NCBI GenBank assembly: GCA_029449245.1
Contig: JANATF010000007.1
Coordinates: 868,001 to 932,000, forward strand
DNA length: 64,000 nucleotides
From: Mortierella alpina
Lineage: Eukaryota > Mortierellomycota > Mortierellomycetes > Mortierellales > Mortierellaceae
Reading direction: 5' to 3'
How positions within the stretch are numbered: the stretch's first letter is position 1; each line of letters opens with the position of its first letter. This document shows, piece by piece, positions 35,652 to 47,301 of the stretch. Under the pieces are notes generated by a model, which searched no databases, was not told where the DNA came from, and was given only the letters and a program-made list of their open reading frames with translations. The position numbers were made by a program, and so were the translations under genes.

Positions 35652-37499
35652 TCAGATCTCCATTAGTTTATTATATTCTTTTTGATCCTGTTGCATTTTT
35701 CGCACAATGTGATACTTGTTATCGTAAAAGCGCTGAAGTTGCGGCTCTCTTGTAGGCTCAATGACATCGGAGGCTGCTGTCAGCCTCGACATTGCATCCC
35801 ACAGCATCCCATTCATACTCGCACCAGGGCCTTTGAGCATCGATTCATAAGCAACAGCACCACACACCGCTGCCCCTACAACCACTGCAGCATCTCCTCC
35901 ACTCCCTGGCAAGACCACGGGAAGCTGCATCACATCTGCCAACACTTTTACAAATACCCTATTCAGCGATAGACCCCCAGAGATGCAGATGGTCTCGATG
36001 GTGTACCCAGCTTTGCACATTGCTTCCAAAATTTGTCGAGTTCCCAACGCGAGGGCTTGGATTGCCGCGAGATAAAGCACAGCTAGTCCATCGACACCAT
36101 TGCTGTTGAGGTCCAGTCCAGAGATCGAGCCGCGCATCGATTCGTCCGCGAACGGGGAGCGGTTTCCGTGGTGATCAGGTGTCATGTGAAGTCTTTTCGT
36201 GAGATGAGCAATGTCTGGTAGGGCTTGCTTCTTGGCGATGATATCCAGTTGCTGATTCAAATGCTCGTAAACAGAAACAGCCGGAGTAGCTGCTTGAGCA
36301 CTCTGCAGTGCTGTGCTATAGGCAGGGTGCGACTGAGTGAGGTAGTCGATCAGTTGACCTGTGGACGATTGCCCGCCTTCTCCAACCCATAGGTCGGGCA
36401 GCATGACGCCGTGGAACGGTCCCCAGACACCTATCATTATGGCGGTAAGTCATCATGGTCACAATATTAAAGATGCGCCAAAGTCTAGATGTTTCAGGTA
36501 CGGTCTCGGGAAATATGTCTTACCTGGCACCATGATAGGCTTGTTACTCATGATAAGATGGCATGAAGATGTGCCACAGATCAACGAGATCCTTTTGCTT
36601 GCCTCATCCACTGTTGGCTGAATGCCATTCAGCCTCGCGCCTAGCGTCCCAATGGCACCCGCGTATGCATCAATTACGGCGCCTCCAACGGATATTCCTG
36701 GAACAAGTCCCAGTTCCGCTGCAGCCCTCGCCGACAGCCCACCAATATGCTCCCCAGCATAATGAACGCGGTGTCCCGAGTTGCCAACGCCACACAGCTT
36801 TTGACAGTCGTCATCTGCAATCTCGCCAAGCCCAATCTGGCGTAAAAAGTCGGCAGGCCAGCCAGAATCACCACCATCGGGCCCTGCCTTGTAGCACCAT
36901 TTACAAACGACCGAGCACCGGCTCGGGAAGTAATCGCCTGTAGCTTTCCAGGTCAGGAAATCAGGCAAGTCAAAGAGACGACCAATGGTTTGCCATTGGT
37001 CAGCAGTCATGTTATCCTTCAACCACAGGGTCTTGGGCAGCTCCATCTCCAGACTCATGGTTCCACCAATGTTCTTGAGGATCTCGTGGCGAGTATCAGT
37101 GATGCGGATGGCTTGGTCCTTTGCACGGTGATCGCACCACATGATAATGTTCCTGGAGTGGTCCTGGAAGCCCGAGCTGGGCGAGATGGAGACTGGGCGC
37201 GCGGTTTCGGGCGGGCCTGCGGTGTAGGCGACAAGTGAGCAGGTGGCATCAAAGCCGATCCCCTTGATGCGGTTGGGGTCAATGTTGGCGGTGGCAAGGG
37301 CGGCCTTGACGGAGGAGCAGATGGAAGCCCATATCTCGTCGCTGGACTGCTCAAAGTAGTCGGGGGCAGGGCGCGAGGTTGAGAATGGTGTGGAGTGGAT
37401 GGCGAGCAGGTCTCCAGTGGCCGAGATGAGGCCGGCTCTGCTAGAGCCCGAACCGACATCGACGCCGAGGAAGAGTGGGGTGTCGTGGGAGGAATCCAT
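35652..37499 (-). CDS. FGGY-family carbohydrate kinase (D-ribulokinase-like, YDR109C/FGGY type)
   Basis: Phosphorylates a sugar such as D-ribulose with ATP; this subfamily is thought to repair or salvage free pentuloses. Two exons (37499-36524, 36430-35652; phase 1) give 584 residues. Visible motifs: the N-terminal phosphate-binding GVDVGSGSSRAGL; GIGFDATCSLV; IIMWCDHRA with the conserved DHRA; the hinge LICGTSSCHLIMS; HMTPDHHGNRSPFAD; ISGGLSLNRVF; and the adenosine-loop GDAAVVVGAAVCGAVA. Length matches the human FGGY protein. The ATG at 37499 starts directly before the fold. Another in-frame ATG at 37601 would add a 34-residue basic, Ser/Pro-rich leader that could target mitochondria. Only about 270 bp separate it from the divergent STRIP gene. 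Confidence 0.92.
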
Positions 37500-37771
37500 C
37501 CGAGAGAGGAATGGACGCGCTGTAGGGCGAGGTGTGTTGAAAGGAGGAGGCGACAAGGTGTGAAAAAAAAGGTTCGCATTGAAACACCCCTTTTTGCACA
37601 TGACAGAAGCAGTCCCAGCGACTGGTCTGGACAACGCGCACCGAGAGCTCGCCTTGTTTCAAATGCACACTCTCACGCATCCCATACCTTGCGTGCAACC
37701 TGAATCGCAGAGTTGCAGGGCTGCCTTCCTCTCCACAGCCGCATCAGACTCATAGCAGTGCAAACAACGCC

Positions 37772-40700
37772 ATGGCTACCATGGCAGACAACCCCGCGCA
37801 GGACTCCATCACCATGGCCCAGCTGAAGCAGTATGTCAGCACCATGCCATCCAAGCAGAAGGTACCGTGGTCAAGTTGCTCTATCTGATTTTTGCACTTG
37901 CAGTTTCGGGCATCGCTACAAGGCACACTCATACCCTCCTTTGCGTTTTGATCACCGCCACATGCAGCAAGAGCCAGTCCCTTTTCAATATGCAGACATG
38001 GATACGGTCTCGGCAGAAATCGACGAGTTCTTTGGATACTCGGAAGTCCAGCAGTTTGTAGAGAACCGCGACATTTTTCTCGAGAACTACAATGAAGGCA
38101 AGGACAAAAATTTATCAAGGAGAGCTCGTAGGACGCACCAAGCGACATGTCCATTACTGGAAAACTAACCAAATCGACGCCCACTCGCTCTAGTAGATTG
38201 GCAGAAGAGCACCGTCTCTGAGCGTGAGGCATATGCTGAATATCTTTTGGACTTTATGGATCAGAAAAGCGACTCGAGTCGTCTCTCGGTCGCCGGGCAA
38301 CTTATATACATATCGCAAGGTACGTCCTCCTTGCTGCTCAAAGAGCAAGTGGCATGCACCGTCTGCTCCTCTCAGTCTGACACGCTGTTGCATCATTCAT
38401 GAAATAGGAGCATTTGCCGGCGTGTCGAACGAGGACGACCACTTGGACTGGATTTTGCAAAATAACAAGATGCTGAGGAAGTTAGGCGCCTTTCAGACAT
38501 TTTACGATGCCTTTAGAATTGCGTGTTCCAAGTACGTGGGTCGTAGGTTATCAATTAATGGCTACTGGAATAGGAGTAGTGCTTTGGTCTGCCAACGAAA
38601 CTAAGAAACACCTATTTTTCTAACGCATGCACATAGATTATCGAACGAGCCTGGAATCGCTGTGGAGGTTGAGGCACTGGTGACACTGCTATACATGCTT
38701 GTAATTTCTCACGAGGATGATCAAGAGTTCATGGATGAATTGGGTTAGTGGGACAGCAAAAGCAAGAGCGGAATTGTTCATTGGCGTCTGTGCTACCAAA
38801 AGTCTAACGCCAGTTTCTACGGACGTCCTTTAGCTGCCGCCAGTCCATCCTTGACTGTGTTCCTCTATGATCAGATATGCATCCGCCCTGCCAAAGACCA
38901 GCCGTATCCACTCAAGAAGGTAATATGGAGCACTTTCAAGCATATACTCGACCAGTTCACACATCCGAATGGCAGCCTAATGAACTATTTGATCCGTCTA
39001 TAGATGTTACTACTGCTCTGGAAAGTGATGAGGACAACGCTCGGAGGAACAGACGATTTTCCGATGCTCAAGGATGTTGCTCGGAGAATGCTGGGCACAC
39101 CGTCACTCAATGCAACCAACCTCTCTCAAAAGTCAGACCCGCAAGATTATTTGGTGTATCAATCGGAAATGAGCCAAAAGTATCCCACCTATATACCCAC
39201 CAACCCAGCAGTCAGTCCGAACGGTCCCTTGATCCCAATCTCTACCATCGCCAATGTTCTACAAGCCAAAAGTGGCGTTACAACCGGTGGAGCCGCAGGA
39301 GGGAACTCTCATATCTCCAAAGTCTTGTCCGGAAATGGAACAGCGACAAGTAAAATTGTCAAGGGATCATCAGCTGGTACACCCAATATCGGCACTATGG
39401 CCACGCAGCCATTCATTTTCCCATCTTCGTCCATGAACACTTCAACTCCAAAATCAATCACAGAGGCTGAGGAGCTTTTCAAGAAAAATATGTACATCTC
39501 GACAGCAACTCTGCAAATCTTTCACGAGAAGAAACTTCTCACCGAGAGAGGCTATCGATCCAACAGTGATGCAGAAGGCCAGGACTCTGGGCGGATACTC
39601 GAGTACAGGCAGCCAGCCTCCATCCGAAGTAGGATTCGACCCCGGAGGAGAAGTTTGATGCGCAGGTTCAATGGAAATGGCAATCAAGGAGACGACGAAG
39701 CTGATGACAATGCGAGCGAAGAAGACGGGGGTGAGTCGGACGAGGAGGCGAGCCGAAATATTAGCTCACTTGCTGCGGCCGATAACAAGGCTCCCGTTGT
39801 GACTGAGAAGGAGCGGGAGCGGGTCGAGCGCATCGAGCACATCTATGTAAGACGGCCACCTTGGCAGAACGTCGCTTTCGCGTCGAGTTCATCAAACATA
39901 TCCACGAATACTCACCGTTGTCTGTTTTCTATTTATATTTTGAAAGCGGGAAATCGTACCAAGAATGGCACAAATCCAGGTGACGTTACTAAAGACGCTG
40001 CTGGTATGCATCAAGATTAGTGGTGCATCGCCAGCCAAGGAGGCATCGAATGCTGAAGCCGAAGGCAAGGAACCCGTGGATACCTTCACGCGAGTTAACG
40101 ACATTCGTGAACATGAGATCATGGCCAAAGCCGTTTCCAGCATATTGTTGTTACAACTCCAGCACTTCAAGATCTACCACATCCTCGCCTTTAACTATGT
40201 CTGCCAGCTCCTGGTCGACTCGAACTGCTTGCTCCTGTTGCTCAAGATCTTTGGAAATGCTGAAAATCCTGGAAACATCCACACAAAAAACGAAGTCGAA
40301 GACTACAATTTTTTCAGGACCTGCGGCCTTCTTCGGCAGAGCCATTCGGAACGTGACCCAACGCATGCTTATCAGGACCTTCTCAAGAACGCTGTCGCTG
40401 ATCTTGGAGACCCAATACCTGCAAACTATGTTTGTCGCCGCAATATGTTTGCCATCATCAACTTGCTTAGGGTGCTCCAGAAGCTGACAAAGAACAAGAT
40501 CCACCGGGTGCTGCTGTTAGTCCAGTACAAATCGTCGGCAATCCTCAAGCGCCTTTTGAAGATCAACCATCCCGATCTGCAAAAGTACGTCTACAAGGCA
40601 CTCAAGAGCCAGGTCCCGTTCTTGGGTAGGAAATGGCGTTCGTCTCACATGAAGGTCATCACAGGCATCTATCTCTACTGTCGATCGAATCTAAGAGATG

Positions 40701-41788
40701 ACTGGATCTCAGGAGCGGATGTTGAGCGGGATCTGGAGGAAGCCCTGCCAGCAGAGCAGCAGCTTCGAAACCTGATACGACACTATCATGACCGAGTCCA
40801 TCCCAATGCACTCGTGCCAGATCCTGGAGCGGCGCAGACGAAGGCAGGAAAAGCCACAGGAACTACCAGCCAGTACTCGGGTCCTAAGTACGATTGGCAG
40901 GAGATGTATGAAGCCCATGCCTCCATTCCAGAGGTCGGCCACCATATGGACCACTCCGGCCACGGACACACAGCCAACAGCAGCAGCAACAACAATAATA
41001 ACAGTCGTAGCGGACTCAGATCAGATGGTGAGGAGAGCGACAAGAGTGCAACCACTCACCACAGCAACGGAAGCACAACAAGCGACGCGTCAACTATGAG
41101 CTCAAACAGGCGTCGGGATCTTACGCTTAGTGACATTGAGTTTGATGCTGGGTTCGAGGAGAACTATGAGGAGTGGCTGGAGGCAGAGGTTTTTGGCAAG
41201 AAGACCTCGCCTTCTGTGCTGGAGGCGCCGCCGTTCAAATTCAACGACTATTACTTTGATGACACGACCGACATCCCGTTCCTCAAAACGCCTGGGGATG
41301 GATCTGGGTGGGACACCCCAGCAGTGATGCCGTCGGACGACGAGGGCGGCTATATGGGCGGTATGGGTGCATTCAACTTTAGCCGATGGGAGGACGAGGA
41401 GTTGTTCAAGCAGATTAACTGGACCCCAAATTTGCACAGCATGGATGCTTCCGTCGAACAGCAGTACTACTTGGACGAGGTTTCTGAGTTCTCCAACAGC
41501 CCCGTATACTACTCTGGCGATGCGGCAGTGGATGCGGACACGGGGATCGGAATTGATGCAGGCCAGCGGCATGATGGAGAAGGTGCTGGCTTCGGTGGTT
41601 CTAGCCCTGGCAGTGCTGGAGGATCGATAGGATCTGGGATGCGGCGCCGATCACGCCCGCTGCGAGTGCGCAAATCAGATATGGGCACGGAATGGATCGA
41701 GGACGACGCCAAAGAGGAGGTCATGCATGCCTATGGCCCTTCCCCAGCGACACATATGCTGGACCAACCAGACTTGAATGAGCCCTAG
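37772..41788 (+). CDS. FAR11: Striatin-interacting protein STRIP/Far11 (STRIPAK complex)
   Basis: A scaffold of the STRIPAK PP2A-kinase complex, which controls hyphal fusion, cell polarity and cell-cycle arrest signalling in fungi. Eight exons (37772-37861, 37968-38097, 38197-38319, 38408-38531, 38637-38743, 38834-38919, 39004-39846, 39947-41788) give 1114 residues. The N1221-like domain is seen early (EIDEFFGYSEVQQFVENRDIF, AYAEYLLDFMD, then MLLLLWKVMRTTLGG). A disordered Ser/Asn and acidic middle follows, then the DUF3402-like domain (QIQVTLLKTLLVCIK, FKIYHILAFNYVCQLLV, RNMFAIINLLRVLQKLTKNK, GRKWRSSHMKVITGIY). Exon 2 is read with a GC donor (38098); a GT donor at 38128 in the same phase would insert ten residues (GKDKNLSRRA) in place of a direct NED-W junction. 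The C-terminal 200 residues are acidic and disordered. Confidence 0.9.
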
Positions 41789-42390
41789 CTCAAACATGTG
41801 GTTTGTTATAATAAACATCTCATCCAGAGGTCGAGACCTGAGGTCATGCGCTTGTGGAAATCTCCGGCAATCGAGTGGAGTCGCTTCTCGTCAGAGGTCA
41901 CATCGGATGTAGCCTCAAGGCGATATCAGGGCGTGACTATGGCGGTGTTAGAGGCCGACGCTCCGTGTGGGCACGATGAGAGGGAGTGGGCGGTAGTCTA
42001 TGGTTGCACAGAACAAAAAAGCATGGCCCGTAATTTTCGAATCAACAGTGTGCTCGCGGTCATGGGGCCTGTCAATCAATCCAGGCTTCAAGTGGTATTG
42101 CGGACATTGCGAGAGCCCAAGAACTATTATCAGTCCTCAAGGACCACATAGCCACATTCAAAAATAGTTTCGTGGCACAGCCACCTTTGGAAATTCTCCG
42201 TTGGTCGCCGTGGGTGGTCCCTTCCATACTGAGGTATTAATAGCATCCAAATGCACACTCTCTCATTAGCGGATCCAAAGATAGCTATTTTACAAGCGAG
42301 GCGCGTACAAGCTTGTGCTGAGTAGCTCTAGAGGCGGTCTTATGGATATCATAGCGGTCCTATGTCTACTATGGTAGCTTACCTCCTCGT
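41789..42390. other. Intergenic upstream of the peptide-precursor gene
   Basis: Downstream sequence of STRIP and upstream region of the secreted peptide gene. No gene recognised. Confidence 0.5.
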
Positions 42391-42392
42391 GG

Positions 42393-42405
42393 ATATAAAT
42401 ATAAG
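42393..42405 (+). promoter_or_regulatory. TATA element of the peptide-precursor gene
   Basis: ATATAAATATAAG lies 122 nt before the ATG at 42528, followed by a C/T-rich leader typical of a strongly expressed fungal gene. Confidence 0.6.
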
Positions 42406-42527
42406 GCCATGGCTGCCCATTCTCCACTTCATTCAAAGAACTCTACTCTCCACTGCCTATCCTCTCCAGCAAGACTATCCTCTACTTTTCCAACTTGTTT
42501 CAACACGCTTCACGCCTCTTAACTAAA

Positions 42528-42998
42528 ATGAAGATCACCGCTCCCATTATCGCTTTGGCCGCTCTGGCTCTTATCCATGCGGCTCCGTTGGACGACACCA
42601 AGCAACTCCAGTCGATGGAGCGCCGTGAATCGGGTGCCCTCTCCGAGTCCTTCATCGGAGCCGCTGTCAGCAAGCGTCATGATGCCCCCGCTGCCAGCTT
42701 CGCCAGCTTCAAAAAGCGTGACGATGATGACAATGAAGGTGACGATAATGATGAACATGATGGTGATGATGGTGATGATGGTGATGAGAGTGGTGAGCAC
42801 GAGGAGGAAGCCCCACTGATGAAGCGTGGTGATGATGGAGGACGTGGCGCCAACAGGCGTCATTGTCGCCGTGTCTGCTACAAACGTTGCTACCCTCCCT
42901 ACGGCGATCACAAGAAGCGTGCTGATGACGGAGAGCTCCAGGCCAACGGAAAGAAGCGTCATTGCCGCTACTACTGCCACTGGAAGTGTTACCATTAG
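42528..42998 (+). CDS. Secreted Kex2-processed precursor of Cys/His-rich cationic peptides
   Basis: An intron-free gene for 156 residues. Residues 1-19 are a clear signal peptide (hydrophobic core, HAA|P cleavage site). Dibasic Kex2-type sites ending in KR occur at 50, 64, 100, 131 and 144. Between 65 and 96 lies a very acidic Asp/Glu stretch encoded by GAT repeats. Two related segments follow: residues 111-121 (RHCRRVCYKRC) and the last 13 residues (RHCRYYCHWKCYH). Both have the pattern C-x3-C-x3-C flanked by His and aromatics, and both sit next to KR sites. The acidic part probably neutralises the basic peptides until cleavage in the Golgi. The products could be antimicrobial, metal-binding or signalling peptides. 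No known family was recognised. An internal KR at 119-120 might cut the first peptide. Confidence 0.85.
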   Translation: MKITAPIIALAALALIHAAPLDDTKQLQSMERRESGALSESFIGAAVSKRHDAPAASFASFKKRDDDDNEGDDNDEHDGDDGDDGDESGEHEEEAPLMKRGDDGGRGANRRHCRRVCYKRCYPPYGDHKKRADDGELQANGKKRHCRYYCHWKCYH

Positions 42999-43252
42999 GG
43001 TCAATAGCAGCCACAAAAAAAGGAAAACGCTGTGGTATTGAATGCAACAAGAACACGTCTGGAGTCCACGTCTATCGTGGAAATACGTATCTGGCCGGAG
43101 GCGCTGGCCCTCCTCTCATCACGTCTGTTACATTGTACATACTCACCGTTCAGACTAGTGGCATGCGAGGCAACCACGTCCAAGTCCTCCGATATTTTTG
43201 CAGTCAGAATAAAAAGTATTAGTGAAAAAGAAGTGCATTGTTGAAAACGCGA

Positions 43253-43625
43253 CTACTTGAGTGTCGCGTCGCGCCATCCCCTCCTTAGGGTTGGATCATC
43301 ACTTGCTATACCTCTATTCCCAATGATCTTGTCATAATCACTACCGTGTTTGCCTTCTTCCTTGTCCTCCTGCTCCCGGACCTTGCTGTCTGCTGTGGGT
43401 GAATGGCGCTCTCCGAGATACCACTTGTATGGGAGAATAAGCGCGAACAACGAGAGCGATAACACGATCCGTTAATCAAGTGCACAATGTTGTTCATTAG
43501 TGACGATACGTATATATGGACGATCGCTTCCGTAGAGATAATGCGCGCAAGACGTGTTCAAACTGCTCCTCCGATGTGAAGTACATTAATAATGCCAATG
43601 GTGAGCGCTTTGACATCCTTCGAAG
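43253..43625 (-). pseudogene. Truncated VMA12 pseudogene
   Basis: On the minus strand 43620-43561 reads KDVKALTIGIINVLHIGGAV, matching DVKAHTIGIINVLYTGGAV of VMA12, and then hits a stop. After unrelated or decayed sequence, 43471 onward reads RIVLSLSLFALILPYKWYLGERHS, matching the start of VMA12 exon 4 (RILLSFLAFVLIVACEAYLYVRHS). The splice acceptor has changed from AG|CGG to AA|CGG, the end of exon 3 is lost, and everything upstream of the first block is missing. It keeps the intron position, so it arose by DNA duplication and not by retroposition. The functional copy is about 15 kb away on the same strand. Confidence 0.8.
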
Positions 43626-43846
43626 CCTACACGATCTACCCAGCTTCTCCACATCACTGCATCAAGCGTTGTGTCTTTCCCATTCATCCTGACTCCACTA
43701 TTTGAAGTTTGACCAGAGGCTTTATTTTTTTTTCTTATTTTTCTTATTTTTGATATACAGTTAAATAGCGGTCAAGGTTAGCCTTTGTCATGGTCAGGAG
43801 AGTAGCCTACGTTAATAGAGCCACTGGACATGGAAAGAAAGTTTCA

Positions 43847-44080
43847 TTAATACTTTCTGCCGCCCTTGGTGTTAATTTCGTAGCCACTCGGGGTGGTGTA
43901 GCGAGAGGTGCCGGTGTTGGGATTGTTGTAGTACTTGGAGCCGTCGGCGTTCTGGTAGTAGTAGGAGCCATTGCTGTTGCTATAGTAATACGAGTCGGGA
44001 TTGCTCGAGTTCTTGTAGTAGTACGTGCCATCGGGCTTGGTGTTGTGGTAGTTGCCGGCAGGGTAACGCGGGTTGCTCAT
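43847..44080 (-). CDS. Small Tyr-rich repeat protein
   Basis: 77 residues, no signal peptide and no membrane segment. The centre is four imperfect units of about ten residues (DGTYYYKNSS, PDSYYYSNSN, GSYYYQNADG, SKYYNNPNTG) rich in Tyr, Asn, Ser and Gly, ending in TPSGYEINTKGGRKY. Short proteins of similar style occur in several fungi, but no function is known to me. The start ATG at 44080 is the first Met after a long frame that contains only leader-like sequence. Such Tyr/Asn-rich repeats could assemble, for example as cross-linked structural material; this is speculation. Confidence 0.65.
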   Translation of the reverse strand: MSNPRYPAGNYHNTKPDGTYYYKNSSNPDSYYYSNSNGSYYYQNADGSKYYNNPNTGTSRYTTPSGYEINTKGGRKY

Positions 44081-44441
44081 GGTGAATGGAATGAATGGAA
44101 CGTGATGGAACGTGGAAAAGAGTGTGATGGGGGTGAGAACAAAACGCGAGGTGTCCCTTTGGTGGTGTGTGTGGCTTGTATTGTACTTTTCCCGAAGTAC
44201 CGACAGAGCGGTACATGTGCTTTTTGTCGCAGACTGAGGCGTCTGGTCCTTTGTAGCAACAGCCACGTCGGTTGAGCATGAGTGCAGCTGGCCCTTCGCG
44301 CGTAGCCTCTCGACTGAGTGAGTACTGCTGGCCTCATATATATTACAATTGGGACGAAGTAAATTAAGGGCTGGTTTCGACTTTGGCTTTCAGTCGCAGC
44401 CCTTGGCCAAGGCACCCTGTCACTCCTTACTCTGATTCGAC
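44081..44441. other. Divergent promoter between the Tyr-rich gene and TDP1
   Basis: Upstream sequence of both genes; no other element recognised. Confidence 0.45.
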
Positions 44442-47301
44442 ATGGAACAAACTAATGACATGTAGGTCCTGCGCCAGACAGTACAAGCGCTGCGTGTGCA
44501 TGTATGCACTGGACGTGGGAATTCATCGATCCTCATTTCTTTTTCTTTCCATTGGCAGTATTCAAATAGAGGTAGGAGCCACACTGGATATAGAAACGAC
44601 GCGCTCACTCGACAGCCGTCCAAACTGATGCTTCCTATGGACAACTCTAGAGCAGCGATGATGATGGATCCAGTCCAAAGTCCCTCTCTACAACCCCTGC
44701 ATCACCAGATATCGCCAAATCTCGAGCCAGTTCGTCTAGTATTCAGAAGCGGCCTCTGGATAGCGATGGCTCTGCAAGCGAGCTGAGTTCCAAAAAGTAA
44801 ACACAATGCATACGACAGCTGCCACTTCTGCAGGGCTATCGATCGACATCAATCCCTAATCGCATTGCTTCTGCTTAAAGATCCAGACCTGCTGCGTCTA
44901 TACGATATCTCGATTCGTCTATTCGCCTCATGACAGTCCAGCGCGTACCAGCATCGCACAATGTGAATTGTGTATCATTGGAGTCGTTAATCGGCGATGT
45001 ATGTCAAGTCTGGGGCTGCTGTGGGTGGTGCAAAGACGCCATTTCAGGAAAACTGATCTCAAACACAAACCTCCGTTGACGCTATTTAGCCTGACCTAGA
45101 GCTCATGGTGCAAATCAACTATATGATAGAAGTCGACTTTGTCATGGATCGTGTACACGAGAGTTTACGCGATGGACTCAAAACGATAGTGTATCATGGT
45201 CTGAGATACACGCAGGATCAACTGCGGGTAGAGAACGCCTTTGTTTTTCTACATCAGCTGTTATTTGGTTGCATAGTCCAAGGACGTTGACGAACACAGT
45301 ATTCAGTTGCCCATTCTACACTCGTGTACTGGTCGGCATTTGAATAGAGAATGGAAACAAGTGTGCGCATGAAATACCCCCGAATAGCGCTACACAGCGT
45401 ACAGGTCTCTGGGAACGGTAATCGCCCATCTGCTTTATGTCAGTCATATACATTATTATTCTTCAAACTGATTTCAATGGTTCGTGTGCCGCAGGGACGC
45501 ACCATACGAAAGCTATGATCCTATTCTTCAAAGATGGCACAATGCAGCTGGTAGTGCATACTGCCAACATGATCGAGCGAGACTGGAGGTACTAGGCGTG
45601 TCTCTGCCATGCATACCTTGCGTCTAGCCAGTTTTATACCTATTCATTAAGCCATTAATGCTTATCCAAACCGGTGTAGGAACAAAACGCAAGCTGCATT
45701 CTTAACGGCCCGTCTCCCTAAAAAGTCTCAGCCATCTGGCCTTGCAGCTTGTGCATTTGAGCGCGATCTTGTGGAGTATCTACGACGGTACCCTCAGCAT
45801 GAAGAGATTACCAGCAGAATACCACAATACGACTTTACTGGCGTGAAGGGGGTACTCATCGGTTCCGTACCTGGCAAGTTTACGGGGTCAGAAAGAAACA
45901 AGTGGGGCCATCTCAAGCTGCGGGCCGTTCTCAGACAACAGGTCGAGATCCCAGCAGAGTCCGTCCGGAGTTCGAGAGTAATCTGTCAGGTATATGCATA
46001 CAGTCTGCTTGGGCGTACAACATTCACCTCCTTGGAGGTTTTGAAACTTTTGAGGCGTTCATGCAGGCGCTACAGTGGTTCTCTCTCCTGAGGCGAGGCG
46101 ATTCCTATACGCTGGGTCCGAGAACCATCCCTACAACGCCTTTCCTGTACTGTACAACCCCGTGTGCTTCTGTCCCTATTCATTGAGCATACTCCCTAAC
46201 CGATGTCTTTCCGAACAGATATCCAGCATAGGTTCCCTTGGCAAGAGTTCCCAAGATTGGCTGCGTGGCGAATTTGAAACAAGTCTGAACGCCCATCGCC
46301 ACTCAAACTATATGGCGTCGGGCAACGCCGATCTGTGTGTTGTCTTTCCAACGGCTGATAATGTACGAACAAGGTAAGGGCTCTCGTATGGATTGTCGGA
46401 AAGAGGATATTGCTCAAGCAGGGATGTGAAGGAAAATTTCCTTGTCTTGGCCTTCTTATCCTTGCTTACCTCGCTCTTGTTCAGGCAAAACTAAGACCCT
46501 TGCATGCTTTAATGCTCTCTAGTCTGGAAGGATGGACAATGGGCGGGAGTCTACCATTCCAGTCTACAAGCTACGCTAAGCAGGCGCATTATTTGAACCC
46601 ACTCTTGCATTCGTGGCGAGCAATCAAAAGCGGGCGTGAGCGAGCCATGCCCCACATCAAGGCACGTTGCTCACTATTGTGAAAGTCAATAGGTGTTACT
46701 GCATTCACGTATCCTATCCACTTATACTCATACCTATGTAAACATCACAGACGTACACAAGAGTTACAAGCAAAGGAGACGGGGACTACCTGTCATGGTT
46801 CCTTGTCACTAGTGCCAACCTCTCAAAACCAGCATGGGGAGAACTAAAGAACAATACCTTTACGATTAAGAGTTACGAATTAGGCGTGCTCATTTTCCCT
46901 GGCTTATATGAGGTAGGGGATGAGCTGGAGAGACAGGCCTGAGGACTTTCTGAAAGTAGCTTGAACCCATGCATCTTTGGACTCACATCGGATTTCACGA
47001 TTAGGAGCAGGCCGACTCTAATGAAAATCTCCACGTGTGCATGATGAATGCAACCATGGCCGACCCTTACCCTGAGCCGCAGATTGCGCGATCGGACATG
47101 AATGCTGGTAACAAAAAGCAAGACGGGCTTGCCTATGGTGGTGACTGGGGAGGCTACAGCGACGCCATCGGTGTGGTACCCATCCGACTGCCGTATGATC
47201 TACCGCTCACCAAGTACAACTTTGAGATGGGCGATCAGGTTTGGCTATCGGATAAGTTCTTTCCCGGTCAAGACGACTATGGCGAGACTCTAGAACATTA
47301 G
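44442..47301 (+). CDS. TDP1: Tyrosyl-DNA phosphodiesterase 1
   Basis: Removes stalled topoisomerase I and other adducts from DNA 3' ends in the nucleus. Twelve exons (44442-44461, 44559-44571, 44651-44796, 44881-44998, 45090-45227, 45348-45417, 45495-45588, 45680-45989, 46219-46373, 46523-46661, 46751-46912, 47005-47301) give 553 residues. Catalytic HKD motifs: GTHHTKAMILFF (His172, Lys174) and MPHIKTYTR (His399, Lys401). Family blocks FLVTSANLSKPAWGEL, SYELGVLIFP and PIRLPYDLPL are present. The first two exons are 20 and 13 nt; this reading makes residues 7-16 IIQIESSDDD, a good SUMO-interacting motif. The intron after Lys401 has a GC donor (AAG|GCACGT). Exons 1-2 are less certain than exons 3-12; exon 12 could also start at 47011. 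Confidence 0.9.

Noticed and set aside
42519-43016. Long hydrophobic/His-rich antisense frames over the peptide precursor
   Set aside because: These are reverse translations of the GAT repeats. The plus-strand frame has signal peptide, Kex2 sites and promoter.
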